Shown in pieces: positions 5,128-9,958 of a stretch of 9,958 bases of DNA; position 1 is the first letter of the stretch; each line of letters starts with the position of its first letter. This DNA is from a bacterium. Lineage in GTDB: Bacteria > Pseudomonadota > Alphaproteobacteria > Caulobacterales > Hyphomonadaceae. A program made the position numbers and the translations under genes. Where the stretch lies: NCBI GenBank assembly GCA_030824255.1, contig JAVBYB010000284.1:1-9958 (forward strand). Direction: 5' to 3'. Under the pieces are notes generated by a model. It did no database searches and was not told the origin of the DNA. It worked only from the letters and a program-made list of their open reading frames with translations.

Positions 5128-8100
5128 CTACTCTGCCGGCTGCAGCGCGGGTTCGGATCCGCCGCGTTGCCCTTGGGCCGGCTTGCGCTTGAGAACGAGC
5201 CTGCAAATTGCCGGCAGAACGAACAGCGTGAGCGCCGTGGCGGTTATCAATCCGCCGATCACGACAGTCGCCAATGGCCGCTGCACTTCGGCGCCCGTTT
5301 CGGTGGCCAAGGCCATTGGCACGAAGCCAATGGCGGCAACGAGGGCAGTCATCAGAACAGGGCGATACCGCTCGATGGCACCTTCGATGATCGCTACATC
5401 CAGGGCGATACCGGCGTCGAGGCGGTTGCGGATGCTGGTCATCATCACCAGACCGTTCAGCACCGCGACGCCAGACAACGCGATGAAGCCAACTGCCGCG
5501 GAAATCGAGAATGGCATCCCGCGGAGCACCAGCGCAAATACCCCGCCAGCAAGCGCTAACGGCACGGCCGAGAAGACTGCAAGCGCCGGCGCGATGCCGC
5601 CGAGCGCCATGTAGAGCAGCGCGAGGATGAGGACGAAGCAGATCGGTACGACGATAGCGAGCCGAGCCTGGGCGGCCTGCAGATTCTCGAACTGACCGCC
5701 CCACTCGATGTATGCGCCGGCAGGCAGAGCCACCTCGGCGACCCTTGATTGTGCCTCGGTGACGAACCCACCGAGGTCGCGGCCCCGGATATTGGCTTGC
5801 ACCACGATGCGACGCTTGCCGTTCTCGCGGCTGATCTGGTTCAGCCCCTCGGTGAACGAGAACTCCGCCAAAGAGCGCAAGGGCACGCTGAGCCGCGGCT
5901 GACCTTCCACAGGGGGGAGCATAACCGGCAGCGCCCCGATCGCGTCTACATTGTTGCGCAGCGCGTCCGGCACGCGGACAACGATCTCGAACCGGCGATC
6001 GCCCTCAAAGACCAGTCCGGCCTCGCGTCCACCAAGAGCCGCAGCGACCGAATCCGCAACCTCCTCGATGGTAAGGCCGTTTCTTGCGATGGCGTCGCGG
6101 TTGAACTGGACATCCAGGACTGGGAACCCCTGCGTCTGTTCGACTTTGACGTCGGCCGCCCCCCTGACGGTCTGGAGGGTTTCTGCAATTTGCTGGGCGG
6201 CTGGTCCAAGTACATCGAGATCATCGCCATAGAGCTTGACGGCGACATCAGAGCGAACGCCCGATATCAGTTCGTTGAAACGCAGCTCGATCGGCTGGCT
6301 GAATTCAAAGGCATTCCCAACTTCACCGGAGATTGCGGCCTCAATCTTGGCGACAAGCTGCTCCTTGCTGATCTTTTCCGGCCACTCGTGCTCGGGCTTC
6401 AAGATGACGAAGCCGTCCGAGATGTTGACGGGCATCGGATCGGCCGCAACTTCCGCTGTGCCAGTCTTCGACATGACGCGTTCGACTTCCGGCAACTTTG
6501 CGATGGCGCTTTCGACTCGCTTCTGCATGTCGAGTGACTGGTTGAGAGCCGTCGACGGAATCCGGAGGGACTGAACTGCAAGGTCCTTTTCGTCGAGCTG
6601 CGGCGTAAACTCCTGGCCCAGTGTGGTGAAAAGAAACGCGGCCAGCACAAAGATGGCAGCGCCGGCGCCGATTACGGGCAAAGGCGCATGTACGGCGGCC
6701 CGCAAGAGTGGCACGTAACGCGCTTTGGTGACGCGAACGACCGCCACCTCCTTCTCCGCTACCTTGCCGCGGATGAGGATTGCCACCATCGCAGGAACGA
6801 AGGTGAGCGACAGGATGAAGGCGCCCGCAAGCGCCAGCATGACGGTAATCGCCATCGGCGAAAACAATTTGGCCTCGACGCCGGTGAATGCGAGCAGCGG
6901 CACGTAGACAAGGAAAATGATCGCCTGACCGAACACAGTCGGCTGAATCATTTCCTTGGAGGCCTCGGTTACCTCGAACAGTCGTTCCTGGAGCGATAAC
7001 AGCCTGCCCTCATGGTGCTGCCGCTCGGCCAATCTCCGCAGGCAGTTCTCGACAATGATGACGGCGCCGTCGACGATGAGGCCGAAGTCGAGCGCGCCAA
7101 GGCTCATCAGGTTGCCCGACACGCCGAGTTCGTTCATGCCGATCGCTGTCATCAGCATCGAGAGCGGAATGACGAGCCCGGTGATCAGGGCAGCGCGGAA
7201 GTTGCCGAGCATCACAAACAGAATGACGACGACGAAGAGAGCGCCTTCAGCAAGGTTCTTCTCGACCGTCGCGACAGTTGCATTCACCAGCATCGAGCGA
7301 TCGTAGGCGACGTTCGCCTCGATGCCCGGCGGCAAGGACTTCGCGACTTCCGCCAACCGCGTCCCGACATCAGACGCAACCGTCCGGCTGTTGGCGCCTG
7401 TCAACATGAAGGCGGTGCCGATCACGACTTCTTCGCCGTTCTTGGTAGCGGCTCCCGTGCGCAAGTCGCCGCCGATCTTGACTTCCGCGAGGTCCTGAAC
7501 CGCGACCGGCACGCCTTCACGGTTAGCCACCACCGCGCGGCGAATCTCATCGAGGGTTCGAACACGCGCATCCGCGCGGATCAGAAAGGACTCGCCTCCC
7601 CGCTGCAGGAAGTTCGCTCCGACAGACAGGTTAGCGCTCTCTAACGCCTGGGCGAGCTCCGCGAACGACACGCCGAAGGCCGCAAGCTTGGCCGGGTCGG
7701 GTTCGATGACATACTGCTTCTCGTAGCCACCGATGGAATCGATCCCCGCGACGTTCTCGATCGCGCGCATCTGGGGCCGGATGATCCAGTCCTGCACCGT
7801 CCGGAGATATGCGCCGCGCGAGACCTCGTCTGCGAGACTCTCGCCCTCGACCGTCAGGAAGGTCCCGTCCGACTGCCAGCCGGGCTTGCCCGTATTGGCG
7901 GCCACGGCGGCCGCATCACGCTTGGCGAACTCGACTGTCCACATGAAGATGTCGCCAAGGCCCGTGGTGATCGGGCCGATCGTCGGCTGGACGTCCTCCG
8001 GCAGCGCGTCGCGCGACTGCGCCAGACGCTCGGTGACCTGCTGGCGCGCGAAATAGATATCCGTGCCTTCGGTGAACACTGCCGTGACCTGGCTGAAGCC

Positions 8101-8364
8101 ATTCCGCGAGAGGGATCGTGTGCTCTCAAGCCCAGGGATGCCCGCAAGCGCTGTCTCGATGGGGAACGTCACCCGCTTCTCGATTTCGAGCGGCCCCAGT
8201 TCCGGATCGGACGTGTTGATCTGCACCTGCTTGTTGGTGATGTCAGGCACCGCGTCGATCGGCAGACGGATGAGGTTGAAGACGCCGAACGCCGCAACGA
8301 GCAACGTCAGGAAGACCACGATGTAGCGCGCGCGAACCGATAGGGACAGAATCCGGGCAATCAT
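5128..8364 (-). CDS. czcA: CzcA-type heavy-metal RND efflux pump, inner-membrane subunit
   Basis: This 1078-residue proton-driven RND pump of the HME family takes divalent metal ions from the periplasm or membrane to the outer-membrane channel. It has the usual 12-segment RND layout: the first segment at about residues 10-30, two large periplasmic loops, and clusters of membrane segments near 375-530 and 900-1055. The motif DFGLIVDGAVIIVEN at about 426-440 holds the proton-relay acidic residues and matches CzcA/CnrA pumps rather than CusA. ELRFNELISGVRSDVAVKLYGDD near 693-715 (key residues RFNE and GVRSDVAVK) is also typical of CzcA. I chose ATG at 8364 because MIARIL is the classic start of the family and AAAGAG lies nine bases upstream. 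An in-frame ATG at 8421 would add 19 hydrophilic residues and overlap czcB. It follows czcB by 37 bp in one operon. Confidence 0.95.
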   Translation of the reverse strand: MIARILSLSVRARYIVVFLTLLVAAFGVFNLIRLPIDAVPDITNKQVQINTSDPELGPLEIEKRVTFPIETALAGIPGLESTRSLSRNGFSQVTAVFTEGTDIYFARQQVTERLAQSRDALPEDVQPTIGPITTGLGDIFMWTVEFAKRDAAAVAANTGKPGWQSDGTFLTVEGESLADEVSRGAYLRTVQDWIIRPQMRAIENVAGIDSIGGYEKQYVIEPDPAKLAAFGVSFAELAQALESANLSVGANFLQRGGESFLIRADARVRTLDEIRRAVVANREGVPVAVQDLAEVKIGGDLRTGAATKNGEEVVIGTAFMLTGANSRTVASDVGTRLAEVAKSLPPGIEANVAYDRSMLVNATVATVEKNLAEGALFVVVILFVMLGNFRAALITGLVIPLSMLMTAIGMNELGVSGNLMSLGALDFGLIVDGAVIIVENCLRRLAERQHHEGRLLSLQERLFEVTEASKEMIQPTVFGQAIIFLVYVPLLAFTGVEAKLFSPMAITVMLALAGAFILSLTFVPAMVAILIRGKVAEKEVAVVRVTKARYVPLLRAAVHAPLPVIGAGAAIFVLAAFLFTTLGQEFTPQLDEKDLAVQSLRIPSTALNQSLDMQKRVESAIAKLPEVERVMSKTGTAEVAADPMPVNISDGFVILKPEHEWPEKISKEQLVAKIEAAISGEVGNAFEFSQPIELRFNELISGVRSDVAVKLYGDDLDVLGPAAQQIAETLQTVRGAADVKVEQTQGFPVLDVQFNRDAIARNGLTIEEVADSVAAALGGREAGLVFEGDRRFEIVVRVPDALRNNVDAIGALPVMLPPVEGQPRLSVPLRSLAEFSFTEGLNQISRENGKRRIVVQANIRGRDLGGFVTEAQSRVAEVALPAGAYIEWGGQFENLQAAQARLAIVVPICFVLILALLYMALGGIAPALAVFSAVPLALAGGVFALVLRGMPFSISAAVGFIALSGVAVLNGLVMMTSIRNRLDAGIALDVAIIEGAIERYRPVLMTALVAAIGFVPMALATETGAEVQRPLATVVIGGLITATALTLFVLPAICRLVLKRKPAQGQRGGSEPALQPAE

Positions 8365-8401
8365 GAATGTATGCTCTTTGCGTTTCTGTTGATCGCGGAT
8401 G

Positions 8402-9667
8402 TCAGTGGTCGTGACCCGCATCGCCCTTGCCGAGTTCGGCCTTCAGGACGAAGGCTTTGCGGCCGGCAATGACCTGCCCTGGCTGCAAGCCTTCGACGAT
8501 CTCGGCGCGACCGCCTCCCCGCTGCCCAACGGCGACAGGCGTCGCGAGAAATCCGTCGGCTGTGCGCACGAAAACAACATCGCGCCCTTCGACGTTCTGC
8601 ACGGCTTCTTCCGGAACCACGAACCCGCTCCCTGTTCCGGCCTGACTGGCGGGACGGATAAGAGCACGCGCATACTGGCCGGGCTGGAGCTCCCCTGTTG
8701 CATTGACGAGTTCAAGGACGACAGTTGCCGCCCGGCTCGCCGCATCCACGGACGGCGTGACCGCGCGCACCTTGGCTGCGTGAGTCTTGCCGTTCGCCTC
8801 AATCGAGGCCGGATCGCCCGGCCGAATGCGCTGCGTATCCAGGACAGGCACTGCGGCTTCGATCTGGATTTTCGACGGGTCGGAGATACGGAACAGCTCC
8901 GTGTCTGGTGAAACATACGCGCCAAGGATCGCGGTCGGCGCCACAGTGGTGATACGGCCGTTGATCGGACTGGCTATCGCAACTGATTGACCATCACTCG
9001 ACACGCGCGCCGCGCGCGCGGACGCCTCGGCGCGGCGGTGCTCAGCCTCCGCCTGCGATAGTTCTGCCTGCGCTGCCTCATAGTCCTGACGGGAGGTGAC
9101 CTTCGACTCAAACAGCGTCTTTTCGCGCTCGAAGGTCGTCTTTGCCAGATTCAGGCGCGACCTCGCGCTCGTCAACGCGGCCGACAAGGCGGCAGCCTCG
9201 GGGCTCAACACCAGGGCTACGGTCTCACCCCGGTTCACGGGATCGCCGAGCCGCTTGCGAATGTCAGTAATGGCGCCCGCGGCGCGTGCGGTCAGGATGG
9301 CTTCGCCGTTGGGCGCGGCGACGACGGTCGCCTGTGCAGTTACTTCGGCTCCGAGACTACCCGGCGCGACCGTGATCAGGGTGATATCCGCACGCTCGAT
9401 CGCGGCGGCGTCGATATCGACTTCTCCTTCGGCGTGTTCTTCAGCCGCCTCGCCTTCTTCACCCGCGTGGCCGGCCTCCTCGCCAGCACGATCGTCATGA
9501 GCCTCGCCGGTTGAAACGCCAGCCCCGAGTTCGGCGGCGTGCTGTTCGAGGCTTTCACCGACATGGCTCCGATCACCGCCGAACAGCACGACACCCGCCG
9601 TGAGTCCCGCCGCCAACAGAGCCGCAGCCGCGGCTCCAATCAGCAAATTCTGCTTTGAGAAGGTCAT
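8402..9667 (-). CDS. czcB: CzcB-type periplasmic adaptor (membrane fusion protein)
   Basis: This 421-residue adaptor links the CzcA pump to the outer-membrane factor. An N-terminal hydrophobic segment (about 7-30) anchors or exports it. Residues 35-83 are rich in His and Glu (His at 35, 43, 57, 67, 78) and the protein ends GHDH; both could bind metal in the periplasm. Then come a first beta strand set, a lipoyl half ending near 150, an alpha-hairpin coiled coil at about 155-222 (rich in Ala, Glu, Arg), the second lipoyl half with ASPINGRIT at 232-240, a beta-barrel domain at about 265-340 with GELQPGQYARALI, and a membrane-proximal domain with VVPEEAV and VEGLQPGQVI. AAGGG at 9676-9680 lies eight bases before ATG. 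It sits between czcC and czcA in the usual C-B-A order. Confidence 0.95.
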   Translation of the reverse strand: MTFSKQNLLIGAAAAALLAAGLTAGVVLFGGDRSHVGESLEQHAAELGAGVSTGEAHDDRAGEEAGHAGEEGEAAEEHAEGEVDIDAAAIERADITLITVAPGSLGAEVTAQATVVAAPNGEAILTARAAGAITDIRKRLGDPVNRGETVALVLSPEAAALSAALTSARSRLNLAKTTFEREKTLFESKVTSRQDYEAAQAELSQAEAEHRRAEASARAARVSSDGQSVAIASPINGRITTVAPTAILGAYVSPDTELFRISDPSKIQIEAAVPVLDTQRIRPGDPASIEANGKTHAAKVRAVTPSVDAASRAATVVLELVNATGELQPGQYARALIRPASQAGTGSGFVVPEEAVQNVEGRDVVFVRTADGFLATPVAVGQRGGGRAEIVEGLQPGQVIAGRKAFVLKAELGKGDAGHDH

Positions 9668-9668
9668 C

Positions 9669-9758
9669 TTAGTTGCCCTTGGGAAGAGCCAGCGGCGTCG
9701 CGATCGCGATCCTGCCTGGGAGTTTGGGTTGGACGCTGATGGCGACGGCGCGTTTCAT
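9669..9758 (-). CDS. Possible 29-codon leader-like ORF between czcC and czcB
   Basis: An ATG ten bases past the czcC stop opens a 29-codon frame (MKRAVAISVQ... to ...LPKGN) whose TAA ends one base before the czcB ATG. Third codon positions are mostly G or C, as in the neighbours. There is no Shine-Dalgarno site, so it could only be read by re-initiation after czcC, and it would cover the czcB ribosome binding site. I know of no homologue. It may be a translational-coupling ORF or simply a chance frame. Confidence 0.22.
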   Translation of the reverse strand: MKRAVAISVQPKLPGRIAIATPLALPKGN

Positions 9759-9768
9759 GAGCGGCTAA

Positions 9769-9958
9769 TCAGTTCGCATTGGCGCGGATAAGCGCTGCGG
9801 CGGCCTTGGCTCGCGCCAGCCGCGCCTCGATCGAGGCGTTGCGAATGCTCGCAAAGGCATCTTCTGCGTCGAGCACATCGATCAGCTGGAAGCGGCCAGC
9901 CTCATACCCGATCTGCGCCAGGTTCAGCGCTTCCTCGGCTTGCTGTACGGCCTGTGTT
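9769..9958 (-). CDS. czcC: CzcC-type outer-membrane factor, C-terminal fragment (TolC family, cut by window edge)
   Basis: Only the last 62 codons are present; the gene runs off the right edge. The translation contains ALNLAQIGYEAGRFQLIDVL followed by DAEDAF, the characteristic C-terminal helix and turn of outer-membrane efflux proteins (the GYxxGxxxLxDVLDA pattern), and ends in an Ala/Arg-rich helix and TGA. This family forms the trimeric channel through the outer membrane for the CzcBA complex. The stop codon is 101 bp before the czcB start. The truncation is due to the window, not to a mutation. czcC is assigned by the position before czcB and czcA as well as by the fragment itself. Confidence 0.88.
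   Translation of the reverse strand, partial: TQAVQQAEEALNLAQIGYEAGRFQLIDVLDAEDAFASIRNASIEARLARAKAAAALIRANAN

Noticed and set aside
5042..5704. Upstream extension of the lipoprotein frame deep into czcA, giving a 386-residue protein
   Set aside because: The extension is Arg/Cys-rich, lies antiphase within the clearly real czcA coding sequence on the same strand, and resembles no protein family. Only the part near and after the lipobox is plausible.

Overview
The window looks like part of an alphaproteobacterial integrative or conjugative element (or plasmid) carrying a heavy-metal efflux cassette. This rests on high GC, GC-rich codon use, and family resemblance of the SSB, ArdC-type and Czc proteins to those of sphingomonad and rhizobial accessory DNA. 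All confidently identified genes are on the minus strand. No chromosomal housekeeping gene, rRNA, tRNA, CRISPR array or intact insertion sequence was seen.

Read in transcription order (right to left), the right half is a metal-efflux cluster. It comprises the 3' end of an outer-membrane factor gene (czcC-like, cut by the window edge), the periplasmic adaptor czcB, the inner-membrane RND pump czcA, an uncharacterised small lipoprotein, and a heavy-metal P-type ATPase. The ATPase carries SPC and HEGST motifs, which place it in the P1B-4 (CoaT/CtpD-like) branch. Together they would give two-stage export: the ATPase moves cytosolic metal ions to the periplasm and the CzcCBA tripartite pump moves them out across the outer membrane. 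No metal-responsive regulator lies in the window; it must be upstream of czcC or elsewhere.

A gene-poor stretch of about 500 bp (1915-2421) separates this cargo from the mobile-element backbone. The backbone genes are ssb, encoding a single-stranded DNA-binding protein with a basic rather than acidic C-terminal tail, followed by an ArdC-type zincin antirestriction gene. A perfect 10-bp GC hairpin lies between them, and several partly mutually exclusive dyads lie in the ssb leader.

The left end (1-514) has no convincing gene but is full of inverted repeats: a perfect A/T-rich 10-bp stem at 21-48, GC-rich hairpins between 216 and 318, and an 11-bp perfect inverted repeat at 443-474 whose arms are each a TTGTSACAA palindrome. 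ssb and antirestriction genes are typical of the leading region that enters a recipient first in conjugation. In F-type systems such genes point toward oriT. The layout therefore suggests, without proving, that the structured left end belongs to a transfer origin and that the ssb leader is its control region.
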